Shown: one piece after another, positions 50,341 to 61,419 of the stretch
How positions within the stretch are numbered: position 1 is the first letter of the stretch
Layout: each line of letters opens with the position of its first letter
Assembly (NCBI RefSeq): GCF_051622035.1
Contig: NC_135366.1
Coordinates: 9,951,001 to 10,015,000, forward strand
Length of the DNA stretch: 64,000 nucleotides
Source: Arctopsyche grandis
Taxonomy: Eukaryota > Arthropoda > Insecta > Trichoptera > Hydropsychidae
Reading direction: 5' to 3'
The notes under the pieces: generated by a model
Told to the model about the DNA's origin: nothing
The model's database searches: none
The model's input: only the letters and a program-made list of their open reading frames with translations
Position numbers and translations under genes: made by a program

Positions 50341-50599
50341 TAGACTCGACCAGAGCATCGTAACCTGTGCACCGCGGTAAAATGTGTTCCCCGAACAGCA
50401 CTTCGGCCTAATGCGTGCGAGTGAGATCGCATGTGACGGTGAAAACCGATTTTAGTTAGTATTTTGTCCCTATGCATATACGGAATAACTAGCGACTCTC
50501 GATGAAGTACATATGTATGTATGTAGCGGACTAACTCTACGAGTCATAAACAATGTGTGCCGCGAATATCCAGAGGTTACGATGCTCTGGACTAGACTA
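50341..50599. mobile_element. MITE with CCAGAGCATCGTAACCT ends
   Basis: CCAGAGCATCGTAACCT at 50350-50366 is perfectly inverted at 50574-50590, and the match extends outward with mismatches (GACTCGA versus GTCTAGT). The 260-bp unit carries no frame. A TA flank is possible but not certain. Confidence 0.6.
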
Positions 50600-50779
50600 T
50601 GGAAGATTATAAAACCCAGCCTTGATTTTTTGTTTCAACGTATTATACATACATATATAACTATAGGCTTTGTGTATCAAAATTGAAATTGTCAATACAG
50701 ATTTTTCAATCGGAGGAAAAAAAGTCGCATTTATAATTCGATTGATATAGAAGGCGATGGGACAGTCGACTCGCGTGAA

Positions 50780-51120
50780 TGAAAATGTGACGCGTCCGTA
50801 ACGCAATTGGACAGACGATAAATTCCCGGTTCGAGGGTTGGGTTTCCGACGACGATGACGAGATAACTTCTTCAGTTGCTGGCGCGTCAGCTCGCATCAC
50901 CAAACCAACACACGACACCATGAGAAATCGATACGACCAAAAAAGCAGTATCTCGAGCGGGGTATTGGCGCGTGATGACCAACATGCTCGGATCCCAATT
51001 CGAATTATGCGTGTTATCGTCTTCTCGTCCTGCCTAATGACGATAATCCTGCGGGAGTGACTCGTCCTTCGTCCCCCTTCGGTCGCGATATTGAGATGTC
51101 AAAGACGTGTGGGATTCTAT
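50780..51120. promoter_or_regulatory. Candidate regulatory island
   Basis: Unique sequence with GACGACGATGACGAGATAAC, GGCGCGTCAGCTCGC and CCCTTCGGTCGCGATATTG. Two minus frames overlap in different registers and have no family resemblance. Confidence 0.28.
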
Positions 51121-51982
51121 ATGTACATATAAGCACATCCAATATTAATTTTAAAAAATAATACATATTTTCCCAGCCGACTTAAATGTAGTTATACATT
51201 TGTATATGTATCATATGTATAGCTAATTTTGAAAATAAATAACAGTAAATATGTATGTTGAATGGGACATTTCAAATTTAGGTACGATTCAATCACATCG
51301 GTTAGGTATACTAAACGGTAACTGGTAATCAACTGCATGTCACTATTAGTAATGTTAAAATGTCAGCACACTCGAATGGATGAGAGGAATTCACATGAGA
51401 TCCACACTCTGCGCCAGAAATAATAAACCCATCAGAAACTTTCCTCAGCTAGAATGTCATTAAAAGTGTATCGAAACCAATGTGATATTTTTTAATTGAA
51501 AGAAATATTCAGTCAAGTTATTTTTTCTAATGACAATGAATTTTTCAATGAAAGTCCTGTTATTATTTTGAGCTGATAGGCTTTTGTAGCGCACTGTAGT
51601 TTGGATGAGTCTCGAAAACATGTTCAGATCACACTTCCAACTCTTTGAGAATATTTAGTCAAGCGATAAAAGAGGCTTTTTCGTATCTATGTAGATCAAA
51701 GCTTACTCACGGTGCATTTATATTTTTCGCCTTAAATTTTATGTAAAATTGTTCTTATACGATCAAATGTGTATTCCAAAATTATTAAATTAATATATAC
51801 TTATTTTAATTTATAATTAATCACAGAAATAAATTATTTTTTCTTAAATCGATATACTACCGACATCTATTGGAAATTAATTACATTTATCGTACATAAA
51901 TAATAAATTTTATTCCAAATGATAGCAGATTCCAGATTCCAGACCCATTAATAACTTAATAAATATATGTATTTATATAATA

Positions 51983-52200
51983 CTAGTAGTTTTACCCGGC
52001 TTCGCTCGGTATTTGTAATATAAACAGCCAAATCAATCTAATAGTATTTGTTTTTTTATTAAATTTATTTGAATCGAAAAAAAATTATATTCGATGATAT
52101 TGATGGCGTCGTCATAGAAACTTTGATTTGTTTTCGATGTTCCCAACAAACCTTTAAACCTTGCATACATACAAAGTCTCTTTCGAAATTATATATTAGA
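51983..52200 (-). mobile_element. Non-autonomous Helitron
   Basis: On the minus strand it starts TCTAATATATAATTTCGAAAG and ends GCCGGGTAAAACTACTAG followed by T. The 5' TC, 3' CTAG and A/T insertion context are those of insect Helitrons. It pairs with 61420-61715. Confidence 0.72.
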
Positions 52201-52317
52201 TGAATTTTTTTTTTGTTTGGTATACTATCAAATAGCATTCTAACTTACATAGATTACAAATTTTCCTAATATTCTAATTTTCACCTACCTGAGCGACGCC
52301 GGACAATTCGGCTATCG

Positions 52318-52550
52318 CTATATATGTATAAAAAATAATGTTCGTTTACTTATATTTAATTTTTTTTTATGTTTGTATTTTCGTATGTCCGTTTTGCGAA
52401 TCCACAATTTTCAACTTAATATCATCAAATTTGGTGCACTATCTCATGGTACCCTATTTAAGACCATAAAACATGGTCATGGAAAGGTTTAGAGCCCTTT
52501 GAAGGGTTTTTTTTTACTTTTCATCCAGCCGAGCAACTTCGAGCATCACC
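52318..52550 (+). mobile_element. Probable Helitron-family repeat fragment
   Basis: TATGTATAAAAAATAATGTTCG, GTATGTCCGTTTTGCGAATCC and CATCAAATTTGGTGCACTATC are words I associate with a widespread insect repeat of Helitron type. There is no second copy in this window to prove the limits. Confidence 0.3.
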
Positions 52551-52763
52551 GATTGATAATGAAATAAAAAAATAAATAAAACAGAAAAATAGTTCTAGTA
52601 AATAAAATACTACTACATATATTTGTGAATGAATATACTTTCTTATAAAAGTTACACATTTTATGTTCAAGCAATTCATTTATGTATATCTTCTATTGTG
52701 TTATCAAGGGGAAAATATTGTACCAATATTTTATAATACTAATAATTAATAAATATATAACTT

Positions 52764-55700
52764 TCAAGTTGCAGTGCCATCCCATGTCAATTTACACCAA
52801 CAATTCAGTACTCCATAAATCAAATTATCATTGCCTTCCGTGGATTTCTCCAAATTTAATACAAAATCCACTTTTTCGTTAACTTTATTCAGCACATCGA
52901 AAAGATTGATTTCACAGCATGCCAAAAGTTTGGATGTTTCACCTGCTGCTTGATGAATATCAATCTGGATACTTTTCTATTGTATGAATAAAATAACAAT
53001 CCAAATTAAACTAACACAAAACCTTTAAAATTTTAAATCATAAATTTAAGTACTTTTAACTCACAGTTGACAAGTAAGCAATAAAATCATCATCTACGAA
53101 GACATTATAAGTAGAACAAAAATTAAAATTTGAAATTTTATTACGATATAATGGTGTATATGCAACAATTTCGTTGTAAAATTTCCATGTTAAGAAATAT
53201 AAATCGCTCTCTAGTAAAGCCATCGCCTGAAAATAGAACGAAAAAATATTAAACCAAATGCATTCATAAAATCAAATGCATATTTAATATAAATATAAAT
53301 ACCTCTCGAGTCAATTCAACCGATACAATATGAAATATGAAAGTACCCATTTGATGAGCATTAAAATGGTCCATTGAGGGAAAATTTGCGGATACACTTT
53401 TTTGTTTACACAATTTCTGAAAGAAAATGTTTTTCGATATAATTCATCCACTGAAAATTGTTTTCAAAAATAAATAAAAAAAAACCTACTTTAACATTAT
53501 CACGATTTAAAAGCTTCTCGCACTTTTCCATTTCCTTTGTTATCTCGTCAATTGTATTTTTCATCGATTTTTCATGCCTGCAACCAAACAAATTGTGTTT
53601 TAAAGTTCTATGCAGTTTTAAAAATCTATTAGTGTAATGTAATATGTATACTTACTCGTCAAAAAAAGGTGTCGGCTTACTAGTAACTTTAACATTTGAA
53701 AATTGAGATAATGTAGAACCCATGCTTTTTCCAAGTTGAAAGTTAATAACAGATTCTAAAAATAATAACCATTACCATACACAAAATATAAGGCACACTT
53801 AATAAGTGTACATTTCTTAATACCTTTGCGAATTTCTCCATCACTAAGATACCCTTCACTTAATGAATTCATTGGAGTATTACTGCACTGAGATGAATCG
53901 TTTGTTGAAATATCATAAGTAGCATCATTTAACAGTACATCACTGCTCGAGTCCGAATGATTTTCTTTTACACTTTTGACAACTTCAATCCAGAGAAAAG
54001 ACAAACAAATTTAAATCGACAGTTTAAAGTATAATGTGTGAATATCTGTATATTAATCTACCTGTATTATCTACGTTGATACTTTCTCGGCTTAAATCTT
54101 TTGGGGATGTGTAATTTGGAGTAGACGCTTTCTCCGTATCTTGCTGTAATTGTATTGAATTATTGTCAGCATTTTCTGAGGATATTTTTGCATTTTCTGG
54201 TGACTTTTGTGGTGAGTTTGTTTCGACCGCATGAATTTCAACCTTTTGCATGCTATTGCTTCAATATTACATATAAAATAATCTTTATTTGTACATACAT
54301 ATATTATACATATACATACAATGAATATTTACTTACTCATCAATTTTAATGGCATCCGAATTTTTTAATTCATTTTCCAAAGAATTTGAATATATCAAAA
54401 GTTGATTGCATTCATTGATTGTTAAAGATTGCATATTTTCATTTTTTTCTTCTTTATTTTTAGCGTTATCAACTTTTACTTCAATACTATTTTGATCACT
54501 TTTGGAAGGTGCTATTAATTTCTACAAAATTTATCCAGAGTATTTATAATATTTATAATAGAGCAATATGTGTTAATTTAATAATATTTACCTTAGAAAT
54601 ATTGAATTTATTTTGTAGAGAGAATTTATCAACTTTTGTTTGCAGCTCTAGTATTTGTGTCCCTAGTTGTTTATTTACTACCTTTAATGACTAAAAAAAT
54701 GTAATTAAAATGATTATTTTTTATTTTATATATTCCTCTCTAGCTTATTTACTTAATATGGTTAGGTAAGTTATTTCCAAAACCTCAATATTTATTTTTG
54801 CATCACATAACTCTTTCTCTAGTGTTTTGTGCTCTTCGGCGCATAAAACTGCTTTAGTTTCGTTGTCATCATTTCCAATGGTCATTTTCTCCTGTAATTT
54901 CACGCTAATATAATTTTTAAATTGAAAATATAAATTAATAAATATACATATATAATATGTAGTACATTTAAGGTATCCAAACGGTTTTGAACAATTTGCA
55001 ATATATCGTCTTTAAGATTATTGCTTTCAATCTTTTGCTGCAACTCTAATATTTTCAATTGTTCTTCTGCTAGTTTTTTATTGAGAATTTCTGTAGAACA
55101 ATAATCAAATGATTTTTACCAATATATTTACATATGAATATAAAATTTGTGATAGTTTTCAGTAGCTAACCATTTTCACGTTTTATTTCATTATTTACAT
55201 CCGATTCTGTTTGCGTATAAGTGTGATTGAAAGTTTTTGGAGCATCTGTGTGTTGCTGATTAATTTCATTTTCACCCAAAATCCTATTCTCGCTGGATTT
55301 CTCAACTGTTGTATCGTAAACGATACTTTTTTCGGGCGATGTTCTTTGAAAACTTTCATCTTTCAATATTTCTATTTCCTTTTATAAGTAAATTGTAAAC
55401 TATGCATTAGTGAAATGTAAATTAATAGACATACTTGTATTGGCAACAAATAAAATAAAACAGTTTTAAAACAAATGTATCTAGTAACTGGTAAATATTG
55501 CATAATAAACTTATTAATACTTTTTCCAAAGCGGCTACTTTTTCCTCCATACTCTCAACATCATTCTCAGTGATAGGTTCCAATGATCTGGAAATTTTAA
55601 TTCATAACAAATAATGCCATAAAAAAAGAAGTAAGTATAAAATAACAAGTTTAAAACCTAGAATATTCCTTATTTGATGTCGGCTCAAATATTTCACCAT

Positions 55701-56338
55701 AGATAAAACTATTGTCTTTCATATTTTCAGTCTTAAACTTTTCAACATAATTATTATTTTCAATATGTGACGTATTGAGGGTAGAAATTTGTGTCTCCAG
55801 ATATTCTATTTTCTCTATTAGATTATAATTAAATTTTTGAAGTTGATGAATTCTGCAAAATTATGATGCAATCAAATAATATATAATACTTTCAGTATTT
55901 CAAGTTATATTTAATTATGTTGTAAATGCACGTTTAAATATGTTCATGAATGTTTACCGAAATGCTTGTTCTTCAATTATATCTTCAAAATCTCTGCAGC
56001 ACTTATTAGAAATAATTGAATCTTTCTTTTGCTGATTCGTCAGTCTTGCTAATTTAGTGTTGAGAAATTTAAGTTTTTCATCTTGGGAATTCAACCTCTT
56101 CTTAAGCCCAATATTGCTATTCCACAGTGAATAATACCGATCTTCCAACTCACTGCGGCTCAATTTCGATATCATATAATTCTGCAGCAGAACTATTGAA
56201 TATTGAATTATATTACCAAAAGACATTTTCAAGTTTGATAAATTCTTGATTTTAAACAAAATTATTAAAACAATACACACCTCTTTCATCCGCAACTCCA
56301 CCGTGAGATTTACAAAGCCCGCCACCTTTATTTGACAT
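52764..56338 (-). CDS. RPGRIP1L/fantom-like protein, 16 exons, 770 aa
   Basis: Coding exons (minus strand, 5' to 3'): 56281-56338, 55958-56192, 55658-55852, 55521-55587, 55171-55378, 54966-55090, 54784-54891, 54592-54690, 54337-54521, 54062-54258, 53824-53982, 53656-53755, 53490-53577, 53303-53416, 53065-53226, 52764-52976. All have GT/AG borders, phases agree and the total is 2,313 nt. I chose the ATG at 56338 (MSNKGGG) because its phase joins exon 2; a GTG-started frame at 56325 does not. Residues 31-50 (SRSELEDRYYSLW...LKKRL) and DEKLKFLNTKLARL match the conserved N-terminus of RPGRIP1L. Residues 50-600 are acidic and coiled-coil-like. Residues about 631-766 (GTFIFHIVSVELTRE, DLYFLTWKFYN, IQIDIHQAAGETSKLLACC, NCWCKL) match the first C2 domain. 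Family role: transition-zone scaffold of cilia. Human RPGRIP1L is about 1,315 aa with further C2 and RPGR-interacting domains; here a stop follows the first C2. Confidence 0.85.
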
Positions 56339-56737
56339 TGTAACTAAATTATGTTTTCTCTTATTATATTATATGAAACTACATGCTAAAAATTAATTTT
56401 TAAAATGTGTATAAAGACTATCAAATCACATTTTGGCTATGTGAGAAAAAAATTTGCTTATGAATGTATGATTATGTATTACATTTGTTTCCATGGTGAT
56501 AATGTTGCAGTTGTGACAAAATGTTCTATTTTTTCATTCCAAATTGTTTTTAATACAATTATTTTTAATGGTTTTGGCTTAAAAGTCAATACAAATGTAT
56601 ACACCACTACAAAATCTTATGTAAAATTCATCATAGTCAAAAATGCTTAAATTTTTATTTTAAATTAGATTACATTTAAATTAGATTACATTAAATTAGA
56701 TTACATTAAATTAGATTAGGTACATTAAATTATTCGT
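56339..56737. other. Upstream region of the RPGRIP1L-like gene with short tandem repeat
   Basis: AT-rich sequence that should hold the 5' UTR and promoter of the minus-strand gene. Between 56659 and 56718 a 13-15 bp unit (AAATTAGATTACATT) is repeated four times. The 81-codon plus frame here is not convincing. Confidence 0.45.
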
Positions 56738-57470
56738 ATGACTAATAGGAAACACTACTTTGATGCTCCAAATTTGACACGCAACACATTGCGTGTCGAA
56801 TTTTCACCCATCTTATTATACTGTGGCGGCTCGCTATACGACATGGTCGAGTCTGGTTACCTTCCTGCGAGTGGGGACCAACTCGGCTGGGTTCGGAGAG
56901 CGGCTACTCACTCTGCCTTCAGCTGTCATAAATAAAACACGTGCATTAACATGCCAGTCGTCTCATTCGTTCATCCCCCATAATACAATAAAAAACAGAT
57001 ATGTCCATAGTTATTATACTAGAAATAAGAACAATTTAGTTGTAGGTAGAGTAAGGAAAAATAAGACAGCTGGTGGTGTTTTTCACAGGGGTGCGCTAAT
57101 GTACAATGCCCTCCCTGAGTGCGTAAGGTATTCTAAGACCGTGAATGCAATCTTGCGAAGTGCGAGGAGTCACCTTTATGAAGGCAGTGCCGGCCTTACA
57201 CCCGATGGCGCCCTCGGGCAATTTTTTCTTAACACCCTTAGAAAGAACTTTCGCCTTTGGCGCTCTAATCTAAAATTTTGAATGGCTTTTGGCGCTAATT
57301 TTAAATTTTAAAGCGCCTTTGGCACATCGTTCGACACCCTAACTTATTTGGCGCCCTCGGGCGCCGCTCGACCCAGCCCCCCCCCCCCCCTAAAACCGGC
57401 ACTGTATGAAGGACAGTGCATATAAATTTATATATATAAAATTTTAGAGTCAAGTAATTAAGAATGTATT
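56738..57470 (+). mobile_element. LINE reverse-transcriptase C-terminal fragment, interrupted by a MITE
   Basis: The plus frame 56793-57281 contains VRKNKTAGGVFHRGALMYN and ALPECVRYSKTVNAILRSA. This resembles the last residues of LINE polyproteins, where a basic RNA-binding tail follows the reverse transcriptase (F-x-R-x-x-L-x-YN-x-LP pattern). The original frame would end LYEGQCI-stop; a 220-bp MITE inserted in the YEG codons now replaces this. Frame breaks upstream show it is inactive. Confidence 0.55.
57185..57404. mobile_element. hAT-type MITE with perfect 8-bp target duplication
   Basis: The 220-bp element starts CAGTGCCGGCC and ends CCGGCACTG, flanked by TATGAAGG at 57177-57184 and 57405-57412. 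The interior has repeated GGCGCC(C/T)TCGGGC and CCTTTGGCGC words and a C14 run. Removing it and one duplicate restores the LINE reading frame to its stop. Confidence 0.85.
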
Positions 57471-57544
57471 TTTAAATTAGCTAGATAGCTAAAATTATTA
57501 TATATAAATAAATCAGTACTCCTTCTCACGACATTCAGTTGATT

Positions 57545-58261
57545 TTTTTTTAAATGCTTTTTATTATTACAAAATTTTGTTCACAATACATCTTGTATCT
57601 ATTTTAATAGCTACTGATCTACTGATCATTTTCTATTTTACAATTTAATTTAATTTGGTTAGTAATCATAGTATTATATTATTCTAATGTTAATCTACAG
57701 CATAGTAGGAAAAAGAGCTCAAAAACCTATTTACAATCCTTATAAATGCTCATAATACATCTAATACATAATATTAATTAAAGACTCACTAAAGTCGATG
57801 ACCTAAAGCAGATTGTGTTTAGATAATCTTTGTTTATACCTGTAGGGTATAGACATTTTGTTGTAATCACCGAGACTCTTCACAAGTGTGTTAGTATGGT
57901 TATTAGTGATTCTGTCATAGAATCTACTGGTTAATTTGTTAGTAATGTCTGTAACAAACGGAATATTATATATGGCATGCAGTTTTTTCAAGTTAGTATA
58001 TATGGGTGTATTATAAATTATTTTTAGGGATTTATTTTGTATTACTTGGAGCTTGGAAAGGTTAGTATTCGAGGCGTTATTCCATACAGGTGAAGCATAG
58101 GTTAATAATGATAATATGAGCGCGCGATATAATTTTATTTTATTTTGAGTTGATAAAGAACTACGGCGATTAAATATTGGATATATTGAGGATATACCCC
58201 GCATCGCCTTACGACATTCAATAGTTTTCCGTGATGGTATAGTAATAATAATTATTTGCAA
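57545..58261 (-). mobile_element. Jockey-like LINE, reverse-transcriptase C-terminus and 3' tail
   Basis: The minus frame 58261-57803 (152 codons) reads KIKLYRALILSLLTYASPVWN, then SKLQVIQNKSLKIIYNTP and a tail with DITNKLTSRFYDR. This is the C-terminal thumb region of Jockey/I-clade reverse transcriptases (LYR-x-x-I-x-x-LTYA-x-x-VW; LQ-x-x-QN-x-x-LR). The 3' UTR to 57545 matches the isolated tails at 8238 and 25773. The 5' part is missing (5' truncation). Confidence 0.78.
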
Positions 58262-58678
58262 TTATCTAAAAAAATTATGCTAAAATAAAATGTCTTTGAA
58301 ATATGTGATTGTATAATTTGCGACTTTAAAGACGAGGAAAAAGAACATTTAAATTATTTGAGTCAATTACCAATTTAATTTTAATAACAAAAATACTAAA
58401 GGGGGCCTTTTTCTAACATTTACATGCAGGCCCAATTTTCCTAGTCTAAAAAAAATCATTGTTTCATTTTATAAAACCACATTATGATATGGACGATTTA
58501 AAACGTGTTATTACCAATTTCACTGTCAAGAAGGGAGTGGGTATATATATGGCGGGATATTTCATTTGAATTCATCAATAGAATTTATTGTATAAATATC
58601 CCCTAGTCTATAATTGTACATCTGTCTTCAGATTTATAACTTTCACAGTATTTAACGTAAGCCTTATTAAAATACATT
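58262..58678. other. Intergenic segment upstream of the STN1-like gene
   Basis: AT-rich, no repeat recognised. It should contain the promoter and 5' UTR of the plus-strand gene. The 30 bp just before the ATG are duplicated in the captured fragment at 61985-62146. Confidence 0.5.
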
Positions 58679-58722
58679 TAAAAATTTTAAGGTTATGATG
58701 AATATGTACATATAATTTCAAA

Positions 58723-59235
58723 ATGAACTTGATAGAAGACTGTGGTTTCCCCGTGAAGCTTTTCATCGAAGATATAAACAAACTAGAAAAACATGAAGGG
58801 CAACCAACATATGTTTTCCATAACATGAAGTTCAAAACAATTGAAGCACACGGAACAATCATGAAAGTTATAGAAATTAACAGTACTCTGAATTTCCAAC
58901 TAGCCGATCTCACTGGCTGCATAAATGTATTTCTATATCAAAATTGTCAAATTCGGGATGAGAAAAAGGCTAAAATTGCGCAGAATATTAAAAAGTGCAA
59001 ACAATCTCTCAGTGCAGAATCCTCACAAGCATTAGATACATTATGTTCATCAGCCAATGATGACCGTTTAATGAAAGGTGATATAGTCTCCATTGTGGGA
59101 TCAGTGGTTTTTGATCCAATACTCGAAAAAAATATTATAAACGCTTTTCATTGTTACAAAACATCACTTACAAACGATTTTATATGGAATGAGAATGTTT
59201 TGCATCTCTATCGCAATTATTACAATCGTAAATAA
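58723..59235 (+). CDS. stn1: STN1-like OB-fold protein (CST telomere complex), 170 aa
   Basis: A single uninterrupted exon. PVKLFIEDINKL (residues 10-21), PTYVFHNMKFKTIEAHGTI (28-46), LADLTGCINVFLY (60-72) and, after a helical linker, KGDIVSIVGSVV (118-129) followed by W155 and LYRNYY (162-167) reproduce, in order, the OB domain of STN1. In the human protein the corresponding words are LYIRDIL, GVFxYNGHPIxxVDxLGTV, DDSTGVINC, IGDxIRVRGxI and the W...IYRKxY end. STN1 with CTC1 and TEN1 binds telomeric single strands and directs C-strand fill-in by polymerase alpha. The usual C-terminal winged-helix pair is absent: the protein stops straight after the OB domain. A poly(A) signal AATAAA lies at 59275-59280. 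Alternatives are another RPA2-type OB protein; STN1 fits best. Confidence 0.75.
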   Translation: MNLIEDCGFPVKLFIEDINKLEKHEGQPTYVFHNMKFKTIEAHGTIMKVIEINSTLNFQLADLTGCINVFLYQNCQIRDEKKAKIAQNIKKCKQSLSAESSQALDTLCSSANDDRLMKGDIVSIVGSVVFDPILEKNIINAFHCYKTSLTNDFIWNENVLHLYRNYYNRK

Positions 59236-59540
59236 TTACAAACGACAGGAATTTTATATATAATATATTTTAAAAATAAAACTGTTTATGATTACGATTT
59301 TTTATTTAATATATATAATATATATACATGCATACAAAACCGGTATTAAAAAAATATTAAATACAGTATGAAGATAGAACATTAAAAAAATGATATTATA
59401 AATTAAACCTATTCGGTACACTAATTAAGAATCACTTTCAATTCATCAAATCACAAAGATATCGGACATCAATAAAACTACTTATGTAAAGTTTTTCCAT
59501 CACATTTATTTAATTTGCACGTCGTCCACCATCATACAAG
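59236..59540. terminator. Convergent 3' ends of two genes
   Basis: Plus-strand AATAAA at 59275-59280 serves the STN1-like gene. Minus-strand AATAAA (plus TTTATT at 59505-59510) lies 31 bp beyond the stop of the RRM gene. The roughly 230 bp between the two signals is AT-rich and featureless. Confidence 0.6.
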
Positions 59541-60834
59541 TCAAAACGGACGAATATAGTTGTCATTCTGAAAGGCAACACACATAACATTACTGACATT
59601 TTAATATATAAATCAATTTATTATTTGTATATAAAATATTATACATACGTATGTGTTGTAATTATTGTGGCCTCTACCACTATTCCCACGATAATTGCGA
59701 ATTTCACGACCCCCACGGTGTACACCTCGATTAGAGATGGATCCACGTTGGTTTTGGAATTTGCTCGGTTGCCATCGTCCATCCCAAGCTCTTGCTCTTT
59801 CTTTTTTCAATTTTGGACCTTTGTCTTTTTCACCAATAGTTGACTAAATTCAAAAATAGTGCCATTAGTATGACAATTAAATCTCAATAAATACTATTAA
59901 ATTAAAAAACACACCTTCATTAATTCGGCATCAATTTTTTTTATACTTAGTTTAATGCCATTCACCATCAATTTTCCGCTCAATGTCAATGCTTTATTTA
60001 ATCCTTCTTCGTTTTCGAATTCTACGATAGCTGCAATATGCAATGTCACATTATTATTGGAAAATAAAACAAAATATTTGATATTTGTATTTCATGAAAT
60101 CACTTACAGGCAAATTTCAATATAGATTTACCGACACGACGAGCTGGAACTTGCCAAATTTCTTTGATAGTTCCACAGGCTTGTAGCAAATTTTTGAGAC
60201 ACTCTGTACTAACTGGTACTGGCAGGTTATCTAATTTTACCAAGAGCGGTCCAGCTTGGAATATATTCACACTGATAGGGTTTCCTCCAATAATCGTACC
60301 ATTTTCAGCCAAAGCCTAAGAATTGATACATTAAATAAGTATATAATATACACACTACAAACAAAATATATATTATATATTTATTGTAGTGACCTTTTCT
60401 GGAGATTCTGCAGTTTTGAAAACAACGTAAGCCGATATCGTAAAATCAAGATTCAAACCGTTCAAAATTGTACCGCCACGCCTGAAAATATCAAATTATT
60501 ATATAAAATCCTTCAACATATTTAGCATATGTTTAAATGAATATCAACAATTTTACTTTATGGATTTAATCTCCCCGTATTTATTGAATATGTTGGTGAG
60601 TTCTTCAACGAACGTGAATAGAATTTGCGGAGGAAGATTCAGCACATATATGGCAGTTCTTCCAATGGGATAGATTGTCTGACTTTCGTCGAGTTTATCA
60701 TCGTCGTCGTCATTGCTACAACCCAATAAATTATCTAAATTGTTATTTGTCATGTTGAAGGTTTCTGTTGGCTCGGTTGCAATATTTTCATTTTCTATCT
60801 CCAGCTGCACAGCACAATCTACATCCTGAGACAT
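59541..60834 (-). CDS. Two-RRM RNA-binding protein with RG-rich tail, 303 aa, 6 exons
   Basis: Exons (minus, 5' to 3'): 60557-60834, 60394-60481, 60108-60315, 59915-60030, 59649-59843, 59541-59567. All have GT/AG borders and the sum is 912 nt. Residues 1-57 are acidic (DDDDDKLDES). RRM1 is at about 59-142 with RNP2-like AIYVLNL and RNP1-like SAYVVFKT. RRM2 is at about 145-227 with LLVKLDNL and ASIVEFEN. Residues 260-295 are rich in RG and RGG-like words (NRGVHRGGREIRNYRGNSGRG), typical of RNA-binding tails. The RNP1 motifs lack the usual paired aromatics, so RNA contact may be weak or atypical. The last exon adds only NDNYIRPF; ending inside exon 5 by intron retention would give a different tail. 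I do not recognise the orthologue. Confidence 0.82.
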
Positions 60835-61419
60835 CGTAGCAACTACACGTAAAAAAAAGGATAAGTATTAAGGTTTAGACTACGTAATACAATTCAAATA
60901 AAATCAATATAGAGAAAAGCAAAACAGTATTTAAAGGAATCATTTCAAAAAATGCTCCCATCAATAATGGGTATAATACGCATTTAAATCAAAACCGAAA
61001 ATGGGATAGAGCCGAACCTGCGAATTTAGCTCATAAACAGTAATACTTTAAGGAACAAAATCGCATATACTGCGTACGATTGAGCTACGGCGTCTGCGTC
61101 TGAGATGAGCGAGTAAACGCGGCTTGTTAGGTTATAAAATTAACAAAGGATTTTTACGTAACAAATCTCTATTAGAGAAAGAAAGTAATCCAAGATATAT
61201 CTCACACGGATAAGAGAGAGCGAAGCTTCTCGTGGCTTTTTGAAAGAACAGCTTTCAACTTGATGTCACTGTAAGCCGAATGCCGGCAACAAGCTTACAT
61301 GTATACATATACATATACACTGCGCGGCTAGCCGCTATAACTCACGTACCATGATTTTACGACCATATTCCATTAGTTCGAATTTCGTATTACCGGAACA
61401 TTTTCCATTATATTTTATA
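60835..61419. promoter_or_regulatory. Upstream region of the RRM gene
   Basis: It contains a GC-richer patch at 61060-61130 (GCGTACGATTGAGCTACGGCG) that may be the promoter of the minus-strand RRM gene. The rest is AT-rich without repeats that I recognise. Confidence 0.4.

Noticed and set aside
55954..56325. A 123-codon frame starting at GTG 56325 as the start of the RPGRIP1L-like gene
   Set aside because: It reads through an intron. The ATG at 56338 in another frame joins exon 2 in phase via GT/AG sites and begins the family-like protein.
58608..58922. A 104-codon minus frame opposite the STN1-like gene
   Set aside because: It is antisense to a conserved coding frame and resembles nothing; a shadow.
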